Shown piece after piece: positions 9,502 through 17,622 of a stretch of DNA of 37,806 nt. Position 1 is the first letter of the stretch. Each line of letters opens with the position of its first letter. This stretch comes from Acidobacteriota bacterium (GTDB lineage: Bacteria; Acidobacteriota; Vicinamibacteria; Vicinamibacterales; UBA8438), in contig JAGWAH010000024.1 in the NCBI GenBank assembly GCA_021296515.1, positions 724-38,529 of the forward strand, read 5' to 3'. The translations under genes were made by a program, and so were the position numbers. The notes beneath the pieces were generated by a model. That model was not told the DNA's origin, ran no database searches, and saw only the letters and a list, made by a program, of their open reading frames with translations.

Positions 9502-9588
9502 GGAGTCTGCGCCGTAGGAAACGGCGTAGACTCCCAGTCAGGCCCGGTTGGGCTGCAATCGGAGCCGGAGGCGACGATTGTCGGGCTA
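9502..9588. repeat. Tandem hairpin repeat, copy 1 (87 bp)
   Basis: This is the first of two tandem copies of an intergenic element. Its left part is a long inverted repeat: GGAGTCTGCGCCGT at 9502-9515, a 5-base loop AGGAA, and ACGGCGTAGACTCC at 9521-9534. That is 14 pairs with one G-T wobble. The right part has small inverted repeats GCCC/GGGC and CAATCG/CGATTG. It ends GTCGGGCTA, and the next copy starts immediately. It lies 3' of the TPR gene and 5' of the fad promoter region. There is no T-tract, so a classical terminator is not indicated. Confidence 0.85.
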
Positions 9589-9675
9589 GGAGTCTGCGCC
9601 CTAGAAACGGCGTAGACTGCTGGTCAGGCCCGGTTGGGCGGCAATCGGAGCCGGAGGCGACGACTGTCGGGCTAG
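9589..9675. repeat. Tandem hairpin repeat, copy 2
   Basis: The second copy differs from copy 1 by one base deletion (GCCCTAGAAACGG against GCCGTAGGAAACGG) and several substitutions. The hairpin is weaker: GGAGTCTGCGCC at 9589-9600 pairs with GGCGTAGACTGC, with one mismatch and one wobble. Its right end GGGCTAG carries CTA at 9672-9674, the minus-strand TAG stop of the adjoining TPR gene. The same layout is found at the left window edge beside an unrelated gene. Confidence 0.85.
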
Positions 9676-10673
9676 GGCAGTGCGTTCAGCGTCGCCTGGG
9701 CCTGCGCGGTCTCGGCTGCGGAGGTCGGATCGTCGGCGTCGATCGTGCGCTGGAAGTACTCCTTGGCCGTGTCCATGTCGCCCTTGTTCAACGCGACGAG
9801 GGCGAGCTTGAAGAGCGGCTTCGCCCAGCTCGGGTCGACCATGTTCGCCCGCTCGTACCACTGGGCTGCGCCGTCGACGTCGCCCTGGGAGAAGGCCTGC
9901 TCGCCCTGGTTGTAGAGGTCCTCGCGTGAAGCGGAGAGACTCGTGGCGGCCTGTTCGAGCACCTGCTGGTCGGTCGCGTCGGCCGTGCCGCTCGCCAGCC
10001 GCGCCCTGGCCCGGGCGACCTGTACGGTCTGGTTCTGCGGGTCGTCGGCCAGCGCGCGGTCGTACGCCGCGATGGCGGCCTCGTGCTCCTGCATCTGCGC
10101 GTAGGCGTTGCCGATGTTGAAGTGCAGGTTGCTCAGCGCCGGAAGCTGCCCGAGCACCGCCTCGTAGCCGGCGATGGAGTCCTGGTAGTTGCCGCCGTTG
10201 AACGCGGCGTCGGCAGCCTGGATTCGTGCATCGATCGCGTCCAGATCGAGCCCGGCCACCGCTTCGTCGCCCAGCATCTGCGCCAGCGGGTGCCGGATGC
10301 GGGCCAGCGCGAAGTCGATGGGCGCGTTCCGTGTCTGGGTGATGTTGGAAGGACCCTCGCTCGGCCCGTAGCCGCGCGGCGACCCGTTCCGTTCGGCGCA
10401 GGCGCCCACGCAGTCGGCTCGGAACATCCATTGCCCGCTCACCAGCCCGATGATGGCGAAGTTCCCGTCGTTCCCGGTGGTGGTAATGAACTCCGAAAGA
10501 TTGGCGTTCGGGTTCGTGGCCGTAATCTGGACGCCGGCCAGCGGGTTCCCGTCCTCGTCGGTGACCTCGCCGACCACGCGACCCTGGCCCTGCCCCGCTG
10601 CCGAACCGGCAATCGCGAAGCTCAGGGCCAAACCGAACGTGCAAGAGATGATGTGTTGCAGACGCAGGCTCAT
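9672..10673 (-). CDS. Secreted carboxypeptidase-regulatory-like / TPR protein
   Basis: The 333-residue protein has a signal peptide (LSFAIAGSAAGQ, cleavage near residue 27). A carboxypeptidase-regulatory-like beta-sandwich follows (VVGEVTDEDGNPLAGVQITA, then GNDGNFAIIGLVSGQWMF, about 31-90). At least four TPR units come next, e.g. NLHFNIGNAYAQMQEHEAAI, YNQGEQAFSQGDVDGAAQWY and PLFKLALVALNKGDMDTAKEY. ATG at 10673 has AGGAG seven bases upstream. This architecture is common in Acidobacteriota, but its function is unknown; a periplasmic scaffold is likely. The next gene upstream (10774-11424) has the same architecture. The stop codon lies in the repeat element. Confidence 0.82.
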   Translation of the reverse strand: MSLRLQHIISCTFGLALSFAIAGSAAGQGQGRVVGEVTDEDGNPLAGVQITATNPNANLSEFITTTGNDGNFAIIGLVSGQWMFRADCVGACAERNGSPRGYGPSEGPSNITQTRNAPIDFALARIRHPLAQMLGDEAVAGLDLDAIDARIQAADAAFNGGNYQDSIAGYEAVLGQLPALSNLHFNIGNAYAQMQEHEAAIAAYDRALADDPQNQTVQVARARARLASGTADATDQQVLEQAATSLSASREDLYNQGEQAFSQGDVDGAAQWYERANMVDPSWAKPLFKLALVALNKGDMDTAKEYFQRTIDADDPTSAAETAQAQATLNALP

Positions 10674-10773
10674 GTCATGCTCCTGTATGTCCCGGAACGT
10701 TCCCGGGAGATTGCTCCCCGAAGTATGTCGAATGCGGTCGGTGCCCCCTCCGCGCTCCGGGCGCGCGGAACTC

Positions 10774-11424
10774 CTAGCGGTCCACGCCGGCCTGGAGCGC
10801 TTCGATCGCTCCGCGTGCCTCGACGCTCGCGGGACCGCCGGCCGGAACCGCACGATATGCCGCGAGCGCGCGCTCGCGGTCGTTCTTCTCGCGGTAGGCA
10901 TGTCCTATCTGGACGTGCAGACCGGTGAGCCCGGGCACACTCTCCAGCACCGATTCGTATGCGTCGATGGCGGCATCGAAGTCGCCGCGGTCGTAGAGCG
11001 CGTCGGCGGCGTCGAGCGCTTCCTCCAACTCGTCGCCCCGGAGGTTGGCCAGCACGCCGGTCGACGGCGCGGGCGGATGGAGCGGGTCGGTTTCCATGAC
11101 GAAGTTCACGCGCCCCGTGCCCGAGCCCCGCACGTTGGCGAATCCCTGAACCGGCTCGTAGCCCCGCTGCCGGATCAGAAACAGCCAGCGTCCCCGCTGC
11201 AGGCCGATGAAGGAAAAGCGGCCGGCGTCGTTGGTCGTCGTCTCGATGCGGCGCTGCCACTCCGTGTTCTCTCCCACCACCTCCGCGCCGACGATCGGCT
11301 CGCCTTCGACATCGCGCACGGAACCCGTGACCACGCCGGTCTGCGCGGACGCGACCGCGGCGAGCGATGCCAGGAGCAGTGCTGCGACGACCGGCGCCGT
11401 CGCGCGGATTGCGGAACGTGGCAT
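10774..11424 (-). CDS. Secreted carboxypeptidase-regulatory-like / TPR protein, shorter
   Basis: The 216-residue protein has the same layout as the neighbour at 9672-10673. A signal peptide ends ...AVASAQ (about residue 28). A regulatory-like beta-sandwich follows (VVTGSVRDVEGEPIVGAEVV, then NDAGRFSFIGLQRGRWLFLI). After a linker come two TPR units (LDAADALYDRGDFDAAIDAY and LHVQIGHAYREKNDRERALA). ATG at 11424 has AAGAGG upstream. The two genes are about 100 bases apart in the same direction and probably arose by duplication followed by divergence in TPR number. The function is unknown. It is divergent from the serine hydrolase gene. Confidence 0.8.
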   Translation of the reverse strand: MPRSAIRATAPVVAALLLASLAAVASAQTGVVTGSVRDVEGEPIVGAEVVGENTEWQRRIETTTNDAGRFSFIGLQRGRWLFLIRQRGYEPVQGFANVRGSGTGRVNFVMETDPLHPPAPSTGVLANLRGDELEEALDAADALYDRGDFDAAIDAYESVLESVPGLTGLHVQIGHAYREKNDRERALAAYRAVPAGGPASVEARGAIEALQAGVDR

Positions 11425-11534
11425 GGCGTATACCTCTTGGCCTGATGGTGGCTCCACCGGGGGACGGCGGGAGCGCGACGCCCCGCGTCCGCCCGGAGCG
11501 AACCAACAGTATACACTCGGATCCGGTCCGACCG

Positions 11535-12758
11535 ATGCACTCGATTCGCCTTCGCCTGATCCTTTTCGGAGCACTCGCGGCGATGCTCGTCGCGCCGCCG
11601 GCGCCAGCCGCGGCGCGGTCCGCGGTTCAGGCCCGCGAGGGCCTGGCGCCGGCACTCGATGCGGCTCGTCTCGCGCGAATCGATGCCGTCGTCCGGGATG
11701 CAATCGCGGCCGGGCAGTTGCCCGGCGCGGTGGTGCTGGTCGCCCACGCGGGCCGGACCGTCTACCGGCAGGCGTTCGGCCACCGCGCCGTGAGCCCGGG
11801 GCGCGAACCGATGACGGTCGATACGATCTTCGATCTCGCGTCGCTGACGAAGGCCATTGCGACCGCTCCGAGCGTGATGGTTCTCGTGGAGGAGGACGTC
11901 ATCCGGCTGCGAGACCGCGTTGCCCGCTACCTGCCCGGATTCGAGCGCCACGGCAAGGACGCCGTCACCATCGAGCATCTGTTGACGCACGTGTCCGGGT
12001 TGCGGCCGGACCTGCCGCTCGAGGAGGAGTTCGAGGGAACCGGCGAGGCGCTGCGGCGCGTCTTCGCCGAACGCCTCGAGGCGCCCCCGGGCGAGGCGTT
12101 CATATACAGCGACCTCAACTTCCTGCTGCTCGGAGAGATCGTCCGGCGGGTGAGCGGGACGCCGCTCGATGTCTTCGCGGCGGAGCGGTTGTTCGTCCCG
12201 CTCGGAATGCTCGACACATCTTTCCGACCGGGTAGCGATAGCGTCGCGCGCATCGCGCCCACCGAGGCGTGCACGCCCCTCGGCTGGCCGTGCGGCGGAC
12301 CCGGGGCGGTCATGTTGCGGGGCACCGTGCACGATCCGACCGCGCGGCGGATGGGGGGCGTGGCCGGGCACGCCGGACTGTTCGGCACGGCAGACGATCT
12401 GGCTCGTTTCGGTGCGATGCTGCTTGCCGGGGGCCGCGCGCCGTCCGGCGCCGCGCTGCTGTCGCCGCTCACCGTGGCGCGCATGACGAGGCCTTCGACG
12501 CCCGCCCGCCTGCCGGACGTGCGCGGGCTCGGCTGGGACATCGACTCGCGCTATTCGAGCAACCGCGGGGATCTCTTCGCCCGCGGCTCCTACGGCCACA
12601 CCGGGTTCACGGGAACCTCCATTTGGATCGATCCGCAGACGGAGACCGTCGTCGTCTTTCTCTCGAGTCGAGTGCATCCGGCCGGGGGCGGCGACGTGGT
12701 CCGTCTGCGCGGCCTGGTGGCCACCCTCGCCGCGGCGGCAGTCGGCGTGGTGCAGTAG
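11535..12758 (+). CDS. Secreted serine hydrolase, beta-lactamase/class C PBP-like
   Basis: The 407-residue protein has an N-terminal signal (IRLRLILFGALAAMLVAPPAPAAA, reading from residue 4, in two runs) and a beta-lactamase-related fold. The SxxK nucleophile motif is SLTK with Ser103 and Lys106. The second motif is YSDLN (class C usually YxN), and the third is HTG in YGHTGFTG. The GGVAGHAGLFGTADDLARF segment is typical of this family. It probably acts in the periplasm on peptidoglycan peptides, D-amino-acid peptides or esters; antibiotic resistance cannot be inferred. ATG at 11535 places the hydrophobic signal correctly. The gene is divergent from the TPR genes and convergent with the DUF420 gene. 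Confidence 0.87.
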   Translation: MHSIRLRLILFGALAAMLVAPPAPAAARSAVQAREGLAPALDAARLARIDAVVRDAIAAGQLPGAVVLVAHAGRTVYRQAFGHRAVSPGREPMTVDTIFDLASLTKAIATAPSVMVLVEEDVIRLRDRVARYLPGFERHGKDAVTIEHLLTHVSGLRPDLPLEEEFEGTGEALRRVFAERLEAPPGEAFIYSDLNFLLLGEIVRRVSGTPLDVFAAERLFVPLGMLDTSFRPGSDSVARIAPTEACTPLGWPCGGPGAVMLRGTVHDPTARRMGGVAGHAGLFGTADDLARFGAMLLAGGRAPSGAALLSPLTVARMTRPSTPARLPDVRGLGWDIDSRYSSNRGDLFARGSYGHTGFTGTSIWIDPQTETVVVFLSSRVHPAGGGDVVRLRGLVATLAAAAVGVVQ

Positions 12759-12770
12759 CCGGCCGGTCGT

Positions 12771-13187
12771 TCACATCCGGTACAGCATCCAGTAGACGAT
12801 CACGCCGGTCACCGACACGTACAGCCAGACCGGCAACGTCCAGCGGGCGATCGCCGCGTGGGCCGCGAAGCGCCCGCGCAGCGCGCGGATCAGGGTCAGG
12901 AGGGCCAGCGGCAGTATGAGCGCCGCGAGCACGATGTGGCTGATCAGCACGGTGAAGTACACGACGCGGATCGGTCCCTGTCCGGTGAAGGCCACCGAGC
13001 CGACGTTGAGGTGGTAGATGACGTACGAGGCCAGGAAGAGGGTCGAAGTGGCGCAGGCGGCAAGCATGCACGCGCGGTGCTGCTCGATCCGGCCGCTCCT
13101 GATCAGGACGTAGCCGGTCGCCAACAGCGTGGCCGAGACGGCGTTCAGCGTGGCGTTCACAGCGGGTAGATCGGTGACGTCGAGCAC
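12771..13187 (-). CDS. DUF420 membrane protein (CtaM-like)
   Basis: The 138-residue membrane protein has about four transmembrane helices (NATLNAVSATLLATGYVLI, ACATSTLFLASYVIYHL, VYFTVLISHIVLAALILPLA, LPVWLYVSVTGVIVYWMLY). It has the DUF420 hallmarks: QHRACMLAA, YHLNVG and SHI. DUF420 proteins (CtaM/YozB) assist maturation of heme-copper oxidases in Firmicutes, and clustering with CtaB and CtaA here fits that role. The GTG start at 13187 has TGAGG upstream and lies 11 bases after the CtaB stop, so the genes are probably co-transcribed. Earlier in-frame starts would put a hydrophilic segment inside CtaB. Confidence 0.82.
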   Translation of the reverse strand: MLDVTDLPAVNATLNAVSATLLATGYVLIRSGRIEQHRACMLAACATSTLFLASYVIYHLNVGSVAFTGQGPIRVVYFTVLISHIVLAALILPLALLTLIRALRGRFAAHAAIARWTLPVWLYVSVTGVIVYWMLYRM

Positions 13188-13197
13188 GCGGGCGGCC

Positions 13198-14085
13198 TCA
13201 GAGTACGGGGGTTGCGAGCAACGAGATCCAGAACAACGGCAGATACACCAGCGAGCCGACGAATAGGGTTCGCGCCCGCGCCTCGCAGGGCCGCGCCAGG
13301 AAGCGGACGGCCAGGGCCAGGAAGAGCGCGCCCAGGGTGCCGGCGACCATGACATGCTGCGGCCCCGCCATCCCGGCCGCCGTCGGGGCCAGGCTCAGGG
13401 GGACGAGCGCCGCGGTGAAGAGGAGCGCGTGCAACGCCGTGCGCCGGCCCCCGGGGTCCCGAGTGGCCACCAGGGGCAGGCCGGCGCGGCCGAAGTCTTC
13501 CCGGTAGAGCCAGGACAGCGCATGGAAATGCGGCAGTTGCCAGAGGAAGACGATACCGAACAGGATCCACGCCTCCACCGTCAGGGCGCCGCGCGCGGCG
13601 GTCCAGCCGATCACGGGTGGCAGCGCGCCCGGCACGGCGCCGAACAGGGTTGCCCACGCGGTCCTCCGCTTGAGCGGCGTGTAGATGGCGGCGTAGCTGA
13701 TCAACGTGGCCAGGGCGACCAGGGCGGTGAGCGTGTTGACGCGCAACGCGAGCTCGATCAGGCCGGCCGCGCTGAGTACCGCGGCGAAGAGCCGGCCCTC
13801 GGTCGGGGTGAGCCGGCCCGCGGCCATGGGGCGCAGCCGGGTGCGCAGCATGACCTCGTCGATGTCCCGCTCGGCGACCTGGTTGAAGGCCGCCGCGCCG
13901 CCCGCCACCAGCGCCGACCCGAGCAGCACGTGCAGCGCGACCGCGAGGTCGGGCGTGACGGCGCCGAGGTAGTAGCCGACGCCGGCCGTCACCACCACGA
14001 GCGAATTGAGCCGCGGCTTCGTGAGCGCCAGGAAGTCCGCAATGCGGTTCGATGTCGCCGGCATCGTCGCCGCATCGCTCTTCAC
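13198..14085 (-). CDS. ctaB: Protoheme IX farnesyltransferase (heme O synthase)
   Basis: The 295-residue UbiA-superfamily prenyltransferase has multiple transmembrane segments. It converts heme b to heme O by adding a farnesyl group, for cytochrome oxidase. The first Asp-rich motif is NQVAERDIDEVMLRTR (residues 68-83). LISYAAIYTPLKRRT follows, and the second loop region is WQLPHFHALSWLYREDF. The GTG start at 14085 overlaps the CtaA stop (GTGA) and has GGAGG seven bases upstream, which decides it over the internal ATG at 14064. It lies between ctaA and the DUF420 gene, forming a heme A biosynthesis unit. Confidence 0.93.
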   Translation of the reverse strand: MKSDAATMPATSNRIADFLALTKPRLNSLVVVTAGVGYYLGAVTPDLAVALHVLLGSALVAGGAAAFNQVAERDIDEVMLRTRLRPMAAGRLTPTEGRLFAAVLSAAGLIELALRVNTLTALVALATLISYAAIYTPLKRRTAWATLFGAVPGALPPVIGWTAARGALTVEAWILFGIVFLWQLPHFHALSWLYREDFGRAGLPLVATRDPGGRRTALHALLFTAALVPLSLAPTAAGMAGPQHVMVAGTLGALFLALAVRFLARPCEARARTLFVGSLVYLPLFWISLLATPVL

Positions 14086-15143
14086 GCCCGCGCCTCCGAG
14101 CCCGCGATCGGTTCCGCCGCGTCGCTCGACGCCGGGCGGACATCGGCCCCCGCGTCCGCAAACCGCTCCCGGTGCACGCGCAGCGCGAGCACGACCGACG
14201 CGGCGAACGCGGCGGCTCCGACGGCCACGTGGGCGGTGTTCACCGCCACCTGCCGGCCGCTCAGCACGGTCCATGCTCCCAGGCCCACCTGCACGAGGAC
14301 GAGCGCGGAGAGCAGGAGCGCGGGCCGCGTCAGCTCACGTCGTCCCGGATGATGGAACAGCAGGTGTCCCGCCGTCGCCAGCACCATGGCCGTCACGGCC
14401 ACCGCGCCCACGCGATGCGCGAAGTGGATGGCGATGCCGGTGGTCCACTGCGGCGGAACGAGGTGTCCGAAGGCGAGCGGAAAATCGGGAATCGCGAGGC
14501 CGGCCCCGGTATGGCGCATCGTCGCGCCGATCAGGATCTGTCCGTAGATGACGGCCGGCGCGGCCAGCGCGAGCCGTGCCAGGACAGGATCGCTTCGTGC
14601 ACCGTACCCGCCGGGACCTGTACGCCAGCCCGGCGAAGTGAACAGCGTCAGGCTCACCACGAGTGCGAAGAATATCTGCGCCAGACCCGCGTGGCTGATG
14701 GAGACGGGAGCGGGCAGAAAGTACAGGACCGTAATCCCGCCGAGCAGCCCTTGCGTGACGACCGCCGCCAGCGCGGTCCACCCCAGGCGGCGGACCCAGC
14801 GGCGCGGCTCGATGCGCGCCAACCAGACGGCCAGCCCGATCGTCAGCAGACCGACGGTGCTCGCAATGAGGCGATGGCCGTGCTCGTAGAAGATGCCGCC
14901 CACCATCTGCGAGAAGGGGAAGGCGAACATGAAGGTGCCGTAGGTGTTCGGCCAGTCCGGAACGGCCAGCCCGGAACCGGTGCTGGTGACCAGACCTCCG
15001 GCCACGATGAGCAGCAGAGACGCCGCGACGACGAACCTCAGATAAAAATGCAGCCAGCGCATGAGCGGCGGCCGCGCGGGGGCCGCGGCGGAACCTGCAC
15101 CGGGCCGGGCCGCCCGTGACCGGACGACCCCGACCCGATCCAT
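14082..15143 (-). CDS. ctaA: Heme A synthase, COX15/CtaA family
   Basis: The 353-residue polytopic membrane protein oxidises heme O to heme A. It shows the COX15/CtaA four-His layout in two homologous halves: YEHGHRLIAS (H88/H90), SISHAGLAQ, HFAHRVGAV and NTAHVAVGA. The half-repeats LVTSTGSGLAVPDWP and ATMRHTGAGLAIPDFP are also visible. Eight transmembrane helices are expected. ATG at 15143 is used; ATG at 15062 would remove a 27-residue basic/Pro-rich leader and is possible, since neither has a strong ribosome binding site. The overlap with ctaB means coupled expression. It implies an aa3/caa3-type terminal oxidase encoded elsewhere. Confidence 0.92.
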   Translation of the reverse strand: MDRVGVVRSRAARPGAGSAAAPARPPLMRWLHFYLRFVVAASLLLIVAGGLVTSTGSGLAVPDWPNTYGTFMFAFPFSQMVGGIFYEHGHRLIASTVGLLTIGLAVWLARIEPRRWVRRLGWTALAAVVTQGLLGGITVLYFLPAPVSISHAGLAQIFFALVVSLTLFTSPGWRTGPGGYGARSDPVLARLALAAPAVIYGQILIGATMRHTGAGLAIPDFPLAFGHLVPPQWTTGIAIHFAHRVGAVAVTAMVLATAGHLLFHHPGRRELTRPALLLSALVLVQVGLGAWTVLSGRQVAVNTAHVAVGAAAFAASVVLALRVHRERFADAGADVRPASSDAAEPIAGSEARA

Positions 15144-15168
15144 ATCCGCAGGTGTCGATCGGCCCGAA

Positions 15169-15963
15169 CTAGCCGGCGGTGAACGTGAACGAGACGTTGG
15201 CGGTTGCGCCGTCGCCGACCGTCACGTTCTGCGTCTGCTCACCCAGCATCTCGTGCCATGCCGCGATGACGTAGTTGCCGGCCGGCAGGTTGCCGATGTC
15301 GAACGCGCCGTCGGGGCCCGTCGTCACGAAGTACGGGTGGTCGAGCACGCCGACGTAGGCGTTCATCCAGCCGTGCACGTCGCACTTGAAGGGCACCATC
15401 GGCGAACCGTCCGGGGCGACTTCGACCTGGTCGAACGTCCTCTCCATCGACATGCCCTGAATCGGCTGGCCGGTGTTGAACTCGGCGTTGACGGCCGGCG
15501 TGGCGTGGATGTTGTGCAGCGTGGGATCGGAGTTGGTGATCTGCACGGTCTGGCCGACCTGCACGCCGAAGACGTGCGGCGTATAGCGGCAGCCCTGCTG
15601 GTCGAGGACGATGGTCTCGCCGGACGCCGAGTACGACCCCGACAGGCCTTCCTTCACGTACACGAACACGTTGCCGAGCCCGCCGCCGTCGCCCACCACG
15701 TAGTACTCGGTCTCCGTATTCGTCGCTTCCTTGACGCAGACCGGATCGGAGTTCATCCGGATGGTCTCGGGCGCCGGCGGCTCGCCCTCGAACGTGATCG
15801 AGCCGCTCACGGTGCTGGTGCCGGTGGCTCCGACCGCGTTGGCCGCCGCGCCGCCCCCCTCGGGGACGATGGATACGGGCGGTACGTCGGAGCGTGAATT
15901 GCATGCGCCGGCGACCGCGATCGCGGCGAGCGAGACGAGGATCCAGAATGTGCGGTGTCGCAT
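15169..15963 (-). CDS. Cupredoxin-like lipoprotein next to heme A genes
   Basis: The 264-residue protein has a lipobox (AVAGAC, Cys21), so it is lipid-anchored outside the inner membrane. The body is a cupredoxin-like fold with possible copper ligands His150/His153 (DPTLHNIHATP) and Cys194, His197 and Met200 (FKCDVHGWM). It is followed by a carboxypeptidase-regulatory-like C-terminus (GPDGAFDIGNLPAGNYVIAAWHE). The Cys-x2-His-x2-Met spacing differs from plastocyanin, so type-1 copper is plausible but not proven. It is 25 bases upstream of ctaA in the same direction, which suggests a role in electron transfer to, or copper loading of, cytochrome oxidase (inference). Confidence 0.82.
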   Translation of the reverse strand: MRHRTFWILVSLAAIAVAGACNSRSDVPPVSIVPEGGGAAANAVGATGTSTVSGSITFEGEPPAPETIRMNSDPVCVKEATNTETEYYVVGDGGGLGNVFVYVKEGLSGSYSASGETIVLDQQGCRYTPHVFGVQVGQTVQITNSDPTLHNIHATPAVNAEFNTGQPIQGMSMERTFDQVEVAPDGSPMVPFKCDVHGWMNAYVGVLDHPYFVTTGPDGAFDIGNLPAGNYVIAAWHEMLGEQTQNVTVGDGATANVSFTFTAG

Positions 15964-16075
15964 CGAGCTTCTCCTGCGCGGATTGTGAGTACGGGCTCAG
16001 ACGGAACGGCACGCGAGGGTGCGTTCCGGGGTTTCTTGCAAACCGTTCAATTATAACGGCAGTCCGCCGCGCGGG

Positions 16076-17479
16076 TCACCTGGGCGCCGGCGCACTCGCA
16101 ACCTCGCGCAGCTTTCGCAGCACGCGGTCCTCGATCCAGTGCTCGTCCCACCACTCCATCGGGGTCACCGGTCTGCCCTGCAGCAGCATCGCGAAGTGCA
16201 GGTGGTCTCCGCCGGCCAGACCGGTCTGCCCGCTCAGGCCGATCTGCTGGTCGCGCTCGACCGGCATTCCCGGCGCGACGTCGACCGACGACAGGTGGGC
16301 GTAGAGCGACTGCAGTCCCATGCCGTGATCGATCACGACGCAACGGCCGAAGATGCCGAGGTACTCGGTGAAGACGACGGTTCCTGCGTTGGCCGCACGT
16401 ACCGGCGCGTTCGCGGTCGACGCGAGATCGAACCCGAGATGCACCTGCTGATCGACCTCGTTCCCGTCGTAGAGGTAGGTCCGATGGTCGGCGAAGCCCG
16501 ACTCGACCTGCGAGTTCGCGAGCTGTCGGAACGGACCGCTCCAGAGCTGGCGGGGAGCCGTATCCGCGGCCAGCGCCCTGATGGCGGCCCGGTTGCTCTC
16601 CCGGAGCTGTCCGTTGATGAGCAGATAGATCTGGAGCAGCTCGTCGGCCGGCGTGGAGTCGTCGGCGTGCTCGCCGGCCAGCTCCGGCGACTGCGCCACG
16701 ATGCCGGGCACGACGCGGCGCAGGAAGCCGTCGCTCAGGGGGATCCGCGAGCGGCGAAAACGCCGTTCGAAGATCCGGTGCGCGAAGCCGGCCGTCGCGT
16801 CGTTGCCGGCCCGATCCCGCGCGTACAGCTCGATCGGCGTGCCCAGGTCCTGGTCATGGAGCAGCGCGAAGAGCGCGATCCGCAGGTCGTCGCGCCCGTC
16901 GATTCCCGCGCCGTCCGCCGGGTAGCCGGGGTACTCGACATCGCCAACGCGGACTCCGGACGCGGCGTCCGCGGGGGTCACCCGGTAGACGACGAGCTCC
17001 GAGCCGCCGTGCGTAACGTAGTGCAGCGTCGACAGGGGCGTCAGGCGGGGCGGGGTCAGGCGGATGGTGACGTCGACGGCGGTCTCCGACCCGCTCTCGC
17101 GCAGCCCGAACAGCACCGGCCTGGTCGCCGCGACGACGATGCGCGCCGGGCCCTCCGTCAGGTCGGGGTGCGTCTCCCGGTCGAACGTGCGCGCGATGCG
17201 CAGGCGGTCGTCGGTCTCCTGCTCCAGCGCGGCGCCGGCCGGATCGTCGAGGGAAAAGAGCGGGTAGACGGTTCCGTCCTGCTCGATGTGCGCGGTGAGC
17301 GTGAGGAAGTCGGCCCCGGGCGTCTCCGCGGTCGCGACGAAGGGAGCCGTGCGCCCGACGAACTCGCCGGGTTGCACGATCGCGAGGGCCGGGCCGGCGA
17401 CCTGCCCCGCCGAGATCCAGGCGGCGAGGGCGGCGCCCAGCGCCAGACCGGCCGTGAGCCCGAGGGCGGCGCGAATCAC
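16076..17479 (-). CDS. M23 family metallopeptidase (LytM-like)
   Basis: The 467-residue protein has an N-terminal membrane anchor or signal (ALGLTAGLALGAALAAW). A long extracytoplasmic beta-rich region runs from about 35 to 320, and the M23 domain is at the C-terminus. Zinc ligands are His347 and Asp351 in HLGFD, and His428 in HLHF (H426/H428). IDHGMGLQSLYAHLS is the conserved linker region. All ligands are present, so it may be an active peptidoglycan endopeptidase of the periplasm or envelope. It starts with GTG at 17479; an overlapping ATG in another frame is not used. It is divergent from the tRNA-Glu gene. Confidence 0.87.
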   Translation of the reverse strand: MIRAALGLTAGLALGAALAAWISAGQVAGPALAIVQPGEFVGRTAPFVATAETPGADFLTLTAHIEQDGTVYPLFSLDDPAGAALEQETDDRLRIARTFDRETHPDLTEGPARIVVAATRPVLFGLRESGSETAVDVTIRLTPPRLTPLSTLHYVTHGGSELVVYRVTPADAASGVRVGDVEYPGYPADGAGIDGRDDLRIALFALLHDQDLGTPIELYARDRAGNDATAGFAHRIFERRFRRSRIPLSDGFLRRVVPGIVAQSPELAGEHADDSTPADELLQIYLLINGQLRESNRAAIRALAADTAPRQLWSGPFRQLANSQVESGFADHRTYLYDGNEVDQQVHLGFDLASTANAPVRAANAGTVVFTEYLGIFGRCVVIDHGMGLQSLYAHLSSVDVAPGMPVERDQQIGLSGQTGLAGGDHLHFAMLLQGRPVTPMEWWDEHWIEDRVLRKLREVASAPAPR

Positions 17480-17501
17480 GCATCTATGATAACGCCCCTC
17501 G

Positions 17502-17531
17502 TTGACGGTCGAAACGGCGGGTTGCTAAACT
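17502..17531 (+). promoter_or_regulatory. Predicted promoter of tRNA-Glu
   Basis: TTGACG (17502-17507) and TAAACT (17526-17531) are separated by 18 bases, matching 5/6 and 4/6 of the sigma-70 boxes. The tRNA begins 16 bases after the -10 box, consistent with a short leader. Based on sequence match only. Confidence 0.5.
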
Positions 17532-17547
17532 GAAGCACGACCGACGT

Positions 17548-17622
17548 GGCGGTATCGTCTAGGGGTTAGGATACGTGGTTCTCAGCCACGGGACCGGGGT
17601 TCGAATCCCCGTACCGCTACCA
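17548..17622 (+). tRNA. tRNA-Glu (anticodon CUC)
   Basis: The 75-nt cloverleaf folds by hand. The acceptor is GGCGGTA/TACCGCT with a G-U first pair. The anticodon stem is CGTGG/CCACG with loop TTCTCAG, giving anticodon CTC at 17581-17583 (reads GAG). The T arm is CGGGG TTCGAAT CCCCG. The CCA end is encoded at 17620-17622. The variable loop is short, so it is class I. Its last base directly abuts the stop codon of the convergent PQQ dehydrogenase gene at 17623. Confidence 0.97.

Noticed and set aside
9502-9534. Rho-independent terminator
   Set aside because: The stem is strong, but no T-run follows on either strand, and the same structure recurs as a repeat element.
9502-9675. CRISPR array
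   Set aside because: Only two long tandem copies without unique spacers, and no cas genes in the window.
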